Shown: positions 54,701-63,681, counted from the stretch's first letter. The stretch: 64,000 bases of DNA from JADJPG01 sp964491875 (GCA_964491875.1 CAZBIC010000014.1:94533-158532); one strand, 5' to 3'. Translations and numbers: made by a program. Notes: generated by a model not told the origin, from the letters alone.

Positions 54701-55130
54701 GATAGATGACGGTCTCATTGTCGCGCCAGGTCATCACGATGTTGTTCGGCCCCATGCGGTCGGAGACATCATCGCGGTCGAGCGTCGCCGTGTACGTCAG
54801 ACGCTTCGGCGTGCCGCCGTCAGCGGGCATGACATAGACCTCCGTGTTGCCGTCATACTGGGCGGTGAAGGCGAGGTTCTTTCCGTCCGGCGAAAAGCGC
54901 GGGAACATCTCGTAGCTTTGCTCATCGCTGGTCAGTCGGCGCGCGAGTCCGCCCTTGGCCGACACGGTGTAGAGATCGCCCGCGTAACCAAAGACGAGTT
55001 TGTCGCCATGAATCGCAGGGAAACGCAGGAGACGGGCTTCGCTGGCAGGTGCAGCGTTGACGGTGTTCGCAACGAGCAAACCGAGAAGGAGGCTGAGTCC
55101 AAAAATCGAGTCAGTGATTCGTCGTGTCAT
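51789..55130 (-). CDS. Tricorn-type protease (TolB-like propeller, PDZ, S41)
   Basis: A 1113-residue exported protease. A signal peptide (about 1-26) is followed by WD40/PD40 propeller repeats (markers FPRFSPDGKNLAFTA, ATWSPDGRWVAYVSDQSGED, FAWSPDSQWLTFTKPE), then a Lys/Asp-rich low-complexity linker (about 560-610), a helical linker, a PDZ domain (VKAGDFIVGINGKS) and a C-terminal S41 peptidase domain. By alignment with Thermoplasma tricorn (His746, Ser965, Glu1023) the likely residues are His777 (LNAGHAYVG), Ser1000 in SASDGD and Glu1059 in EGYGVDPD; spacing agrees within a few residues. Tricorn proteins trim peptides; here it is probably periplasmic or secreted because of the signal peptide. 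The ATG at 55130 is preferred over 55190. Divergent from the ThuA gene. Confidence 0.88.
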   Translation of the reverse strand: MTRRITDSIFGLSLLLGLLVANTVNAAPASEARLLRFPAIHGDKLVFGYAGDLYTVSAKGGLARRLTSDEQSYEMFPRFSPDGKNLAFTAQYDGNTEVYVMPADGGTPKRLTYTATLDRDDVSDRMGPNNIVMTWRDNETVIYRSRRTQWNAFKGDLTIAKISGGIPEILPLPRGGWCSFSPDGKQLAYNRVFREFRTWKRYRGGQADEIWLYNFETKESTKLTDDPAQDIFPMWKGDRIYFVSERDENRQANLYVYDLKKKETRQLTKFTEFAVKFPSLGDNAIVFENGGYIYRFDLRSEKAEKISIEIKEDFAIGRGGLKDVSKETTAWDIAPDGARAVIGARGDVFSVPAKNGPTRNLTQSPGVHERNATWSPDGRWVAYVSDQSGEDEIWVRAQDGSGEARQLTSGADTYKYAPLWSPDSKHLVWGDKKNRLQFVTVETKAVTPVTQSESSEIHDFAWSPDSQWLTFTKPEQRRFPNVYIYGLEAKNTIQVTDGWFDVGSPEFSSDGKYLFFVSERSFNPTYGSTEWNHIYSDLQRIYLVTLARDTKSPFAPKSDEVKIKEEKPKNAPPDVKADDKDEKKEVAKTDDKTDVKKDSEKTNKTDKVTVKIDPDGLQQRIAVLAPGASSYGNLTSVGDKLYYQKKGKLFVFEIEKEKETEVGDVNGYRVSADRKKMLVRTGGDFAIVDMPSGKLDVGDKKLSLSDLKVTLDRHAEWNQIYAECWRQMRDFFYAPNLHNVDWPAIRKRYEPLLAHVQHRADLTYVIGEMISELNAGHAYVGDGDMPKPERIPLGLLGAKISRDASGFYRIDRILRGHNWDSKYRSPLTEIGVNVKAGDFIVGINGKSTKDMTDLYAALVGTAGKQVKLRVNGEAKDDGAREETVIPVATEQPLYYLNWVLDNIDAVEKATDGKVGYVHVPDMQQTGLNEFTKFYTAQLHKEALIVDCRGNGGGNVSPMIIERLRREPAMWTIARNGNVNVDPSGQVLGPKVLLIDQHSASDGDIVGYRFRKHKLGPIIGQRSWGGVVGIRGTLPLLDGGTLNRPEFSRFDLEAKEWIMEGYGVDPDIVVDNDPAREFAGTDDQLARAIDEIKKALTANPVKIPAIPPYPDKKR

Positions 55131-55260
55131 GCGCCGGAACCTTAGTGGAAGCCCCGCCAAGCTCAAGGCTTTCGCTGTCAGAAAAATCACACTTGGTCGC
55201 CGCCATCATCATTCCATCGCGTCGTTGACCGAGGCCGCCCGGCATGGGTAGCGTCCACCC

Positions 55261-56010
55261 ATGTTCCATCGCATCGCTTTCATCGTTTTCGCCACCCTGC
55301 TCTCCTCACCCGCCGCTCGCGCTGCCGATTCGTCGAAGCCGCTCCGGGCGCTGCTCATTACCGGTGGCTGCTGCCACAATTACACCTTCCAAAGCCAGGC
55401 GCTGACCAATGGCGTCGCCAAGCACGCAAAGGTGGAGTGGAAGATCGTCAACGAAGGCGGCACTGGAACGCGCGCGGAGATTCCGCTCTACGACGACCCG
55501 AACTGGGCGAAGGGCTTCGATGTCGTCGTGCATAACGAATGCTTCGCCGACACCAAGTCGCCGGATTACATGCGCAAAATCACCTCGGTGCACAAAGCCG
55601 GCACGCCCGCTGTGGTCATTCACTGCGCAATGCACACGTATCGCTCGGCGGAGATTGATGACTGGCGCGAATTCCTCGGCGTAACCAGCCGCCGTCACGA
55701 TCACCAGAGCAATTATGCCGTGAAGAAGGTCGCGGAGCATCCGCTCCTGAAAGGCATTCCCGACAACTGGGTAACCGCCAAGGACGAGCTCTACATCATC
55801 GAGAAGCTCTGGCCGAATGCGAAGGCGCTTGCGACTTCCAAGAGCGAAGCGGACGGCAAGGAACATCCCGTCGCGTGGATCAATCATTATGGAAAGGCCC
55901 GCGTCTTTGGAACGACTTACGGTCATTCCGATGACACCTTCCGCGATCCCGTGTTCCTCGACTTGGTCTCGCAAGGGTTGCTCTGGTCCGCAGGGCGGAT
56001 CAAGGACTAG
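55261..56010 (+). CDS. ThuA-like domain protein (exported)
   Basis: A 249-residue protein with a ThuA fold (class I glutamine amidotransferase-like). Signal peptide about 1-21. Marks: LRALLITGGCCHNYTFQSQAL, EWKIVNEGG, YDDPNWAKGFDVVVHNECFAD, the conserved VVIHCAMHTYRS and the late FGTTYGHSDDTFRDPVFLDL. ThuA proteins act in trehalose or other sugar metabolism in rhizobia, but exported versions are common in planctomycetes and verrucomicrobia with unknown substrates. It is divergent from the tricorn protease gene. The fold call is firm; no catalytic function is claimed. Confidence 0.9.
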   Translation: MFHRIAFIVFATLLSSPAARAADSSKPLRALLITGGCCHNYTFQSQALTNGVAKHAKVEWKIVNEGGTGTRAEIPLYDDPNWAKGFDVVVHNECFADTKSPDYMRKITSVHKAGTPAVVIHCAMHTYRSAEIDDWREFLGVTSRRHDHQSNYAVKKVAEHPLLKGIPDNWVTAKDELYIIEKLWPNAKALATSKSEADGKEHPVAWINHYGKARVFGTTYGHSDDTFRDPVFLDLVSQGLLWSAGRIKD

Positions 56011-56092
56011 CTCGCGGGCGGAACGGGCCGGCGAAACTCTTTTGCGAACGCGGTGTTGACCGAATGACAACACGCCAAACTCGAAAGGAATC

Positions 56093-56662
56093 ATGAAACG
56101 CCACTTCCTGCCCATCACCGCCATTCTGCTGGTTATTGTCACTCTGCCGACCACGGCCCACGATACCAATGACGTACCACGGACGCGCCTGGAGGCGTTC
56201 GAAGCGACGACCGGGCGCGTCGTGATCAAGGGCACGGAGGAACTCGGCAGCATTGCCACCAAGAACGGAACGATTTTCGTAAAGGTCCACGAGTACCGCG
56301 ACGTGCCGAGCAACCAGCGGCAATTCGGCATCGCCGTAGTAGTCCGACAAAGCGAATCGATGGAAGACACCACCACTGTGGACGAAGACGAGTTGGAAGC
56401 CCTGATCGCCGGCATCGACTACGTGAGCAAAGCCGACCCGTCCATCAGCTCGCTCAATCACTTCGAGGCGTTCTACGCGAGCCGGGCTGGACTGCGGGTC
56501 GCAAGCTACAGCAGCCGTCGCACGAGCAACGTCGAAGCCACGGTGACCAGTCATCGCCACCAACGGATCAAGACCTGGTTGAATATGAGCCAGCTGGCAC
56601 AGTTCAAGAACCTCGTCGAACAGGCCCAGACCAAGATCGAGGCGATACGAAAGACGCGCTAA
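56093..56662 (+). CDS. Small secreted protein of unknown function
   Basis: A 189-residue protein with a signal peptide (MKRHFLPITAILLVIVTLPT) cut near TTA/HDTND. A clean ribosome-binding site GAAAGGA lies about 5 bases before the ATG. The mature protein is acidic, with a beta region (residues 35-80) and a helical C-terminal end (NLVEQAQTKIEAI). I see no known domain. It follows the ThuA gene by 82 bases and converges with the membrane protein gene, with only 6 bases between the stops. Confidence 0.65.
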   Translation: MKRHFLPITAILLVIVTLPTTAHDTNDVPRTRLEAFEATTGRVVIKGTEELGSIATKNGTIFVKVHEYRDVPSNQRQFGIAVVVRQSESMEDTTTVDEDELEALIAGIDYVSKADPSISSLNHFEAFYASRAGLRVASYSSRRTSNVEATVTSHRHQRIKTWLNMSQLAQFKNLVEQAQTKIEAIRKTR

Positions 56663-56668
56663 GCGGGA

Positions 56669-58096
56669 TCAGCTTTCCACCCTCCGCCGTCCACCGCGCA
56701 CCACCAGCCAAGTCAGCCCAATGGCGCAGACAGTGTAAATAACGGCGTTCGGGGTGCGCGCGGTCCACTTCGCCCATGGCCACGGAAACTCGAAGAAGGC
56801 GTAGTTCAGCCCAAAGTAGAGCCACGTGGTCAAAAGCAGAACGGGCCGGAGAAACTGCTGCGCTTCGGTCAACTTTTCCTGGCATCGCGCAAAAACGACC
56901 GCCGTCGCGAGACAAATTGCCAAGGGCAGGACGAGATAAATCACCCACCCCACCACGGGCTCCATTGCGTGCTGCTTGTAGACAAGTTCACGCAATGTCT
57001 TCCCCGCGATTGGCAACGCCGTAATGGGCAACATCACGAGCCACGGCCACCAGCGTCCACCGGCAATTGCCACCAGCGGGATGAATCCAAGCATCGGACC
57101 AAAGTCGTAGAGCAGATCGATCCAGTTCACGGAGAAGAACTCTGTGCCAACGAGCAGGCCGCAATGGACGATTATCAGCAGCCATTCGATCACAGGGGAA
57201 AACGTTGGTGGTGCCCCATCCTGCGCCGAGCTGATGCGTCGCCGGTTCAGCCACAGTCCGAGGCCCAGCGTCGCGCCCATCACCGCGCCAAAGGTTGTCT
57301 CCATGAAGTTCCACCAGTTGATCACCTTGTCGATCTCGGCCCACTCAGCGGATCGGAAGAACTCAAGATTCCACGCGTGATAAGCCTGCAAGCTTTGCCC
57401 GAGCGGAAAGCCGATCGCGCCGCCGAGAACGCCCCACAAACCCAACCTCCACGCCAGACCATCGCGCCGCTTCATGCCGAGATAGGTCAGCAACCCTACC
57501 AGCCCGAGCAGAAATCCACCCCACACTTCACGGCGCGGTTTCAACGCGGCGTTCGGTTCCCATTGCCAGCTGTCGGAGAAGTAAAGCTTCGGAAGAATAC
57601 GATTCGCCGGATCGAACGGCTCGTTGAACAGCCAGATGCCGAACGAGCAAAGCCCCAGCACGCCAAGCCAGACGAGCAGCAGTTCGCCGACGCGATAACG
57701 CACGCCACTCAGCCCCATGCCGAGGAATGTGCCGCCGAAGCCAATCCAGAGTCCGCCCTCGATCGCGAGCCCGAGCATTCCCCAACGCAGCGCGGACCAG
57801 TTGCCAACCAGCTCGGCGTCGTGCGTAAGGCCGACGGTCTGGCCGTAAGTCATCGAGCCACCGAGTCCCATCGCCACTGTACACCACGCCACAGCGCGGG
57901 CGATTTGCCGAACATTCCCGGTAGGGCAGAAGATCAACGACATCACCAAACCCACAGCCAGCCCGGCCATCATCGCGCCCGTCTCATGGCCGTACTGTCC
58001 GCGAATGCCCCACGCCATGCCGCCCGCGAGTGCGCCAAAAAGCATCGGCTGCCAGAAGGGAACAGCGTAGGCTTCAAGCGCGCGAGGCTCAGTCAT
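56669..58096 (-). CDS. Polytopic inner-membrane protein linked to DUF1553/DUF1501 operon
   Basis: A 475-residue protein with roughly 11-12 hydrophobic segments, including a Gly-rich first pair (GALAGGMAWGIRG...TGAMMAGLAVGLVMS), a middle block with TYGQTVGL and a C-terminal block ending VVRGGRRRVES. I do not recognise a transporter family. Many Trp and Gly residues are conserved-looking but unassigned. It lies 36 bases downstream of the DUF1501 gene on the same strand, so it is probably the third gene of that operon. Such a partner could move or hold the substrate of the DUF1553/1501 pair; that is inference. Confidence 0.7.
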   Translation of the reverse strand: MTEPRALEAYAVPFWQPMLFGALAGGMAWGIRGQYGHETGAMMAGLAVGLVMSLIFCPTGNVRQIARAVAWCTVAMGLGGSMTYGQTVGLTHDAELVGNWSALRWGMLGLAIEGGLWIGFGGTFLGMGLSGVRYRVGELLLVWLGVLGLCSFGIWLFNEPFDPANRILPKLYFSDSWQWEPNAALKPRREVWGGFLLGLVGLLTYLGMKRRDGLAWRLGLWGVLGGAIGFPLGQSLQAYHAWNLEFFRSAEWAEIDKVINWWNFMETTFGAVMGATLGLGLWLNRRRISSAQDGAPPTFSPVIEWLLIIVHCGLLVGTEFFSVNWIDLLYDFGPMLGFIPLVAIAGGRWWPWLVMLPITALPIAGKTLRELVYKQHAMEPVVGWVIYLVLPLAICLATAVVFARCQEKLTEAQQFLRPVLLLTTWLYFGLNYAFFEFPWPWAKWTARTPNAVIYTVCAIGLTWLVVRGGRRRVES

Positions 58097-58132
58097 GGTG
58101 TGGACGAAGAGTGAGCAAGTGAAAAATCCCGC

Positions 58133-59560
58133 TCAAGCGAGAAGCCCCTTCAGGACGTGTCCATGCACATCCGTCAGGCGGAAATCGCGGCCCGCGTAGC
58201 GATAAGTCAGGCGTTCGTGGTCGAGGCCGAGCAGATGAAGCATCGTGGCGTGCAGGTCGTGGACGTGAACAGGATTCTCCGTCGCTCGGAACCCAAACTC
58301 ATCCGTCGCGCCGTAAACCGTTCCACCCTTCACGCCGCCGCCCGCGAGCCAGACGGAGAACCCGTAGTGATTGTGATCGCGCCCGTTCAAGGCCGGTAAC
58401 TCCGCCACCGGCGTGCGCCCAAATTCACCGCCCCACAGCACGAGGGTGTCGTCGAACAGACCACGCTGCTTCAAGTCCGCGAGGAACGCCGCGATCGGCT
58501 GGTCCCAGCTTCCGGCGAGCTTGCGATGTTCACCTTCGATGTTCTCGTGATTGTCCCATGGTTGCCCGGCGCCCGACCACACCTGCACGAAGCGGACGCC
58601 GCGTTCCAGCAGACGTCGCGTGATTAACAACTGTCGTCCATGCGTGCCGTTCCCGTACGCCTCACGCACGTAAGCCGGCTCGCTCGCGAAATCAAACGCG
58701 TCACTCGCCTCGGATTGCATGCGATAGGCGAGCTCGAACGTCGCGATGCGCGCATCCAGCGCCGCGTGACCACGCGCCGCGGCGTGGTCCTCGTTCATCT
58801 CGCGCAACAGATCGAGCTGCCGCCGCTGTTCGTCAAGGCCAAGACGCTTGTTGCGGATGTTCGCGATGAGCTTCTCGACGTCGGTGTGCTGCGAATCGAT
58901 ATACGTGCCCTGAAACGCGCCGGGCAGAAACGCCGAGCGCCAGTTCTGCGTCGAGACGATGGGATATCCCCCCGGACACAACACGATGAAGCCAGGCAGA
59001 TTCTGATTCTCCGTCCCGAGACCGTAATTGATCCATGAGCCCATGCTTGGCCGCGGCAGCCGCGAATCACCGCAGTTCATCAGCATCAGCGACGGCTCGT
59101 GATTCGGCACCTCGGCCTGCATCGAGCGAATTACCGCCATGCTGTCGATGTGCGCCGCCGTCTTCTCGAACAGCTCGCTAACCTCGATGCCCGACTGCCC
59201 GTGCCGCTTGAACTTGAACGGCGACCGCATCGCCGCGCCAGTCTTGCGCTCGGTGCGAAGGTTGTTCAATGGCAGTGGCTGTCCGTGAAATTTTTCGAGC
59301 GCAGGCTTCGGATCAAACGTGTCCACCTGCGACGGACCGCCGTTCATGAACAGGTGAACGACGCGCTTCGCCTTCGGCGCGAAATGCGGAGCTCGCGGCG
59401 CAAGCGGCAACGTGGAGGTTCCGGCGGCGGTGGACGACGCCGTCAGGAGCCCGGTGCCGTTCATCAGCGACGCCAGCGCCATCATCCCGAAGCCGGTGCC
59501 GCAGCGCGCAAGCATTTCGCGGCGCGACAGCGGCGGTGGTTGGAATGGATGCGGGTTCAT
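58133..59560 (-). CDS. DUF1501 protein (second copy)
   Basis: A 475-residue DUF1501 protein with a twin-arginine signal (LSRREMLARC, Arg13-Arg14) and a hydrophobic stretch after it. Family marks: KRVVHLFMNGGPSQVDTFDP near the start, VRFVQVWSGAGQPWDNHENI in the middle, LWGGEFGRTPVAE and HNHYGFSVWLAGGGVKGGT. It is related to, but clearly different from, the copy at 24118-25551. The start at 59560 lies 10 bases after the DUF1553 stop; an upstream ATG at 59593 sits inside that gene. The order DUF1553-DUF1501-membrane protein suggests a functional unit in the periplasm. Confidence 0.9.
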   Translation of the reverse strand: MNPHPFQPPPLSRREMLARCGTGFGMMALASLMNGTGLLTASSTAAGTSTLPLAPRAPHFAPKAKRVVHLFMNGGPSQVDTFDPKPALEKFHGQPLPLNNLRTERKTGAAMRSPFKFKRHGQSGIEVSELFEKTAAHIDSMAVIRSMQAEVPNHEPSLMLMNCGDSRLPRPSMGSWINYGLGTENQNLPGFIVLCPGGYPIVSTQNWRSAFLPGAFQGTYIDSQHTDVEKLIANIRNKRLGLDEQRRQLDLLREMNEDHAAARGHAALDARIATFELAYRMQSEASDAFDFASEPAYVREAYGNGTHGRQLLITRRLLERGVRFVQVWSGAGQPWDNHENIEGEHRKLAGSWDQPIAAFLADLKQRGLFDDTLVLWGGEFGRTPVAELPALNGRDHNHYGFSVWLAGGGVKGGTVYGATDEFGFRATENPVHVHDLHATMLHLLGLDHERLTYRYAGRDFRLTDVHGHVLKGLLA

Positions 59561-59570
59561 CGCGATTCGT

Positions 59571-61973
59571 TCAGTCCACAAAGGCAAATTCATTGCTCAT
59601 CAGCAGGGCTTGGACGAAGTGTTGCCATAGCTTGTCGTCCGGTTTCGAGCCCAGAAACGTCCCCGCGCGCGCCAGCTCCTTCGGTGCTGGTTCGCGACTG
59701 AACGTCAGCCGGTAAATCTGGCGCACCTTGTCGGCGACTTCGCCAACTTTTGCCACTTCGACTCGACGCAACGTCGCCGCGGAGCACTCCGCGGCAAACT
59801 CGTTGTTCATCAGGTATAGTGCCTGCGGTGCGACTGTCGTCTGCGCGCGCTGTGGACAGCTCGCGGACGGACTCGGAAAATCAAACGTCGCGAAAACCGG
59901 CGGCAAATCGAGTCGGTCAACGAAAGTGTAAACGGTGCGCCGCGGCGTAGAGGCGCTGACCGGTGGACCACCGGCCTTTGATTCGAGCCGTCCGGACACC
60001 GCGAGCAACGAATCGCGCAGTGTCTCGAACTCATGTCGGCGCGGATTCATCCGCCACAACAAACGATTCTCCGGATCGATCTGTTGCGCCCGGCCGTTCG
60101 CCAGGTTTGCCGAGGCCTGTTGGTACACCGCCGAGTTCATGATCAGGCGGTGCAGATCCTTCACCCTCCATCCGCCGCGCACGAACTCGTTCGCGAGCCA
60201 GTCGAGCAACTCAGGATGCGAAGGCTTTTCGCCGCGGGTTCCAAAGTCGCTCGGCGTGGCCACCAGGCCGGCGCCGAAGTGATGAAGCCAGACGCGATTG
60301 ACGAAGACACGCGCCGTCAGCGGATTCGCCGGGTCAACAATCGCCGCCGCGAGCTCACCCCGGCCGCTGCCGTGACGGAACGGCTTCTCGTTCCGGTCGA
60401 GCACCGACAGAAAGCGCCGCGTCACCGCATCGGTCGGGCGGTTGGGATTACCGCGGGCGAAGATGCGCGGCTCATAGGCCGCTGGAAGGTCGCGCATCAC
60501 CATGGCGCGCGCCGGCGCCTCTGGCCCGCGCATCAGCCATTGCTCCAGATCGGTGATCAGCTTCTGGAACTCGCCCTGACTGGCGCGATCCGGAAGCAGC
60601 GAGAGGAAGCCCCAATCCATCTGAGCGGGAACATCGGGCGGCGCATCAGGACCGTAGAGCACGCGCCGCAGTTCGCGTTCAGCCTCACTCACGTCCGCAA
60701 CACTCATCCGCGCATTCACGTTGGTGAAGAGTCGCGCGTAACGCTCAGCGACCTGCTTCATCGTGGCTGGCGCGCTAGGCTTCACCACAGCGTCGAGCAC
60801 GAGCGGATTCAGCGTTCTTAAATCGGCGAGTTCCCGCACAACGCCGACAGCGAGCCTAGTGAAATTGGTTTCGTTTAGCGCGGCAAAGGCGTGCCACGGC
60901 GCCCAGATGGCATTCGTCGCCCCGGCACGATCGATGTGGAATCGCCAGCGCGAGATGACCGCCGGATTCACGTCCTCCTTGTCCGCAATGAGCATGAAAC
61001 TCTCGGTCGCCGGCTGATTCCGCTGCGCGTACACGGCCATCAGATACTCCGCGATTCGCGTGCGCCCGCCGTGGACAATTTCCCGGTGCTGGCCTTCCAC
61101 GAAATCCCGCAGGCGACGCTCCTTCTCCAGCAGCACGAGTTCGAACTCCTCGTAAGCTTCCGTCAACGCTGGCTCGCCAACGGCCGGCGGAATCATCGGC
61201 TCCGTGCTGCTGCGAAAGACGCCGTAGAGCGCGTAGTAATCCGCCATAGTCACAGGATCGAACTTGTGATCGTGACAACGCGCACAAGCGACGGTCAGCC
61301 CGAGCAAACCGCGGGTCACCACATCAATACGGTCATCGAGAATGTCGTGGAGGTTGTTCGAGAAATGGTCGCCGACCGTGATGAAGCCCATCGCCGCCAG
61401 CGCGCGCTGACCGTCCGGCATCGAATCCGCCGCGAGCTGCTCGCTCACGAAACGGTCGAACGGCTTGTCCTCGTTGAACGACCGGATCACATAGTCGCGA
61501 TACGTCCATGCCCATGGATAAGTCTTCTCCTCAAAGAACACGTAGCCCTTGTTGTCCGCGTAGCGCGCCACGTCGAGCCAGTGTCGTCCCCAGCGTTCGC
61601 CATAGTGCGGCGACGCCAATAATCGCTCGACTAGATCCGCGAACGCCTGCTCGGTCGGTCGCGGGTCACGCAAGAAGGCATCCACTTCCGCCGGCGCCGG
61701 CGGAAGTCCGATGAGATCGAACGTCGCACGGCGAATCAACGTGCGACGTTCGGCGGCGGGAGATGGCACAAGCTTGTTTGCCTCCAGTCCGACGAGGATA
61801 AACTGATCCACTGGCGAACGCGCCCAGCGCGGGTTCTTCACCGTGGGAGGCGCTGCGGCGCGGACTGGCTGGAACGCCCAGTGGTTCGCGGCCTCGACGG
61901 AAGCTTTCTCCGCTCGCAAGGCCGACGGAAGCCCGAGCAGCAGCGAAAGGGCGACAAATGGAATGGCAAGCAT
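59571..61973 (-). CDS. DUF1549-DUF1553 protein without cytochrome domain
   Basis: An 800-residue exported protein; signal peptide about 1-21 (MLAIPFVALSLLLGLPSALR). Residues ~25-250 are DUF1549 (PSCyt2), with WAFQPVRAAAPPTVKNPRW, LIRRATFDLIGLPPAPAEVD, YGERWGRHWLDVARYADNKG and CARCHDHKFDPVTMADYYAL. The C-terminal DUF1553 has NPLTARVFVNRVWLHHFGAG and ends LMSNEFAFVD. Unlike the copy at 25556-28735 it lacks the N-terminal PSCyt1 haem domain and the LamG insert, keeping only one CxxCH-like site (CARCH). The start at 61973 has GGAGG upstream with 8 bases spacing; the longer ORF upstream is not supported. First gene of the operon with DUF1501 and the membrane protein. Confidence 0.9.
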   Translation of the reverse strand: MLAIPFVALSLLLGLPSALRAEKASVEAANHWAFQPVRAAAPPTVKNPRWARSPVDQFILVGLEANKLVPSPAAERRTLIRRATFDLIGLPPAPAEVDAFLRDPRPTEQAFADLVERLLASPHYGERWGRHWLDVARYADNKGYVFFEEKTYPWAWTYRDYVIRSFNEDKPFDRFVSEQLAADSMPDGQRALAAMGFITVGDHFSNNLHDILDDRIDVVTRGLLGLTVACARCHDHKFDPVTMADYYALYGVFRSSTEPMIPPAVGEPALTEAYEEFELVLLEKERRLRDFVEGQHREIVHGGRTRIAEYLMAVYAQRNQPATESFMLIADKEDVNPAVISRWRFHIDRAGATNAIWAPWHAFAALNETNFTRLAVGVVRELADLRTLNPLVLDAVVKPSAPATMKQVAERYARLFTNVNARMSVADVSEAERELRRVLYGPDAPPDVPAQMDWGFLSLLPDRASQGEFQKLITDLEQWLMRGPEAPARAMVMRDLPAAYEPRIFARGNPNRPTDAVTRRFLSVLDRNEKPFRHGSGRGELAAAIVDPANPLTARVFVNRVWLHHFGAGLVATPSDFGTRGEKPSHPELLDWLANEFVRGGWRVKDLHRLIMNSAVYQQASANLANGRAQQIDPENRLLWRMNPRRHEFETLRDSLLAVSGRLESKAGGPPVSASTPRRTVYTFVDRLDLPPVFATFDFPSPSASCPQRAQTTVAPQALYLMNNEFAAECSAATLRRVEVAKVGEVADKVRQIYRLTFSREPAPKELARAGTFLGSKPDDKLWQHFVQALLMSNEFAFVD

Positions 61974-62205
61974 TGCCCCGCCCTCCATGCTCATGCCCCA
62001 ACCAACCGAGCGATGCTCGGCGCTCCGGACAAAAGCAGCGACTTGACGCGAAAGGACCATACTCGACAGAAACCAGTTCAAACAAATGTGAGGACGGCCA
62101 AACACTGGCAGACCCACGTTTGACCTGTCTATCGTGGAATATCGTCAACGAGGCAGAAATAAATCGTGGCGGATTTCCGAACCCGGCGACGTTATTATTC
62201 TGAAC

Positions 62206-63681
62206 ATGAGCGACACCGATCTGGAACTGCTCGCCCGCTACAGCCGAGACCGGGCCGACGAGGCCTTCGCGGAGCTGGTTCGCCGGCACCTCGATCTCGT
62301 CCACTCCGCCGCGCTACGACAGGTGCGCTCGCCGCAACTGGCCGAGGAAGTCGCCCAGTCCACCTTCCTCAAGCTCGCCCAACACGCGCGCCAGCTTGCG
62401 CCGGACACCATCCTCAGCGCGTGGCTTTATCAGGTCACGCGGCGCGAGGCGATTGACGTGGTGCGCCGCGAGGCCCGCCGCCAGTTGCGCGAACAAATCG
62501 CCACGGAGATGAATGCCATGAACGCCACCGCCGCCGACTGGACGCACATCGAACCGCGGCTCGACGAAGCCATGCACGCGCTCGACGAAACCGACCGCGC
62601 CGCCGTCCTGCTCCGCTACTTCGAGAACAAATCCCTGCGCGAAGTCGGCCAGGCCCTCGGCGCAAGCGAGAACGCCGCGCAAAAGCGCCTCACCCGCGCC
62701 GTTGAGCAATTGCGCGAGTTCTTTGCCAAACGCGGCGTGTCTGTTGGCGCAAGCGGAATGATTGCCGCCATCGCGGGGAATGCGGTTCAGGCCGCACCGA
62801 TTCACCTTACCTTGGGCGTGGCAACGTCCCAATTCGCCGCATCCGCTACATTGGCCACTACCTCTTCAGGTGTGGCCTCAGCCTCGACACTTATTGGAAT
62901 TATGACGACCACCACATTAAAAACCACAGTCACCGCCATCGCCCTCGCCGGACTCACCGCAGGCTTGCTCCTCCAACGCACTTCTATGCGACGCCTTCAA
63001 GCTGACAATGACGACCTGAGACGCCAACTCGTGGAGACATCTGGGCCCCTGGCCGAAGCCTCCAGCAATACCCTAACCGTCGCTGGTCTCCAGATCGATG
63101 AGGCGGAATTGAGCCGGCTGCGCGCCCAGCAAGCCGAGCTGCTCAGGCTTCGCGGTCAAGTCGGCCTGCTCAATCAGCGTCTGGCCGAGCAAACACCGCC
63201 TGTCGATCAACAGTCCAAGGTATGGCGAAACGGTGAGAGTCGGCGCGTGGATGATTTCCATGACGTCGGGGCGTTGACCGTCGAGGCATGTTTCGAGTCC
63301 GTCATGTGGGCGGTGAAGAACAACCCTCAACGACTGTTGGATCTCGTTCATCTCCCCGAAAATATCGCTGCTGACGCCACCGTCCGTGCGAGCGCCGGAC
63401 CGGACCTGGCTAAAATGATTGCTCTCACGACCCTCTGGGGAGACATGCCGATGCAGGAGGTTTCGCTACGAGGAGGCGGAACTATCAAGTATGCCCGCAA
63501 CGATGGCGACCAACAGACGATTATCCATGATGATCTGAAAAGTTTCTTTCTGGTGGGTCGACTCCAGAATGGGAGGGAATTGGAAATCCGCAACGGCATG
63601 TATTTTGGCGAATTTCCCGCGGGGTGGAAAATGATCATCCCGGATTTGAGCCCACCTACCGTTTCAAAAGCGGCCGAGTAG
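62206..63681 (+). CDS. ECF sigma factor fused to transmembrane and C-terminal region
   Basis: A 491-residue protein. Residues ~5-95 are sigma-70 region 2 (ELVRRHLDLVHSAALRQVRS, AEEVAQSTFLKLAQ, LSAWLYQVTRREAIDVVRRE) and ~115-175 region 4 (LRYFENKSLREVGQALG, then SENAAQKRLTRAVEQLREFF). After a Gly/Ala/Thr-rich stretch comes a hydrophobic segment (TTVTAIALAGLTAGLLLQ, about 249-266), a coiled coil (267-335, RLQADNDDLRRQL and RLRAQQAELLRLRGQVGLL) and a C-terminal domain (340-491) I do not recognise. A membrane-tethered sigma factor, perhaps released by proteolysis or acting from the membrane, is inferred. Start at 62206; no anti-sigma gene is adjacent. It is divergent from the DUF1553 operon and could control it. 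Confidence 0.8.
   Translation: MSDTDLELLARYSRDRADEAFAELVRRHLDLVHSAALRQVRSPQLAEEVAQSTFLKLAQHARQLAPDTILSAWLYQVTRREAIDVVRREARRQLREQIATEMNAMNATAADWTHIEPRLDEAMHALDETDRAAVLLRYFENKSLREVGQALGASENAAQKRLTRAVEQLREFFAKRGVSVGASGMIAAIAGNAVQAAPIHLTLGVATSQFAASATLATTSSGVASASTLIGIMTTTTLKTTVTAIALAGLTAGLLLQRTSMRRLQADNDDLRRQLVETSGPLAEASSNTLTVAGLQIDEAELSRLRAQQAELLRLRGQVGLLNQRLAEQTPPVDQQSKVWRNGESRRVDDFHDVGALTVEACFESVMWAVKNNPQRLLDLVHLPENIAADATVRASAGPDLAKMIALTTLWGDMPMQEVSLRGGGTIKYARNDGDQQTIIHDDLKSFFLVGRLQNGRELEIRNGMYFGEFPAGWKMIIPDLSPPTVSKAAE

Noticed and set aside
56020..56857. Similar 18-base stretch near 56020 and 56840 (GAACGGGCCGG-x-GAAACT)
   Set aside because: One mismatch over 18 bases is expected by chance about once in a window this long, and one copy is inside coding sequence.
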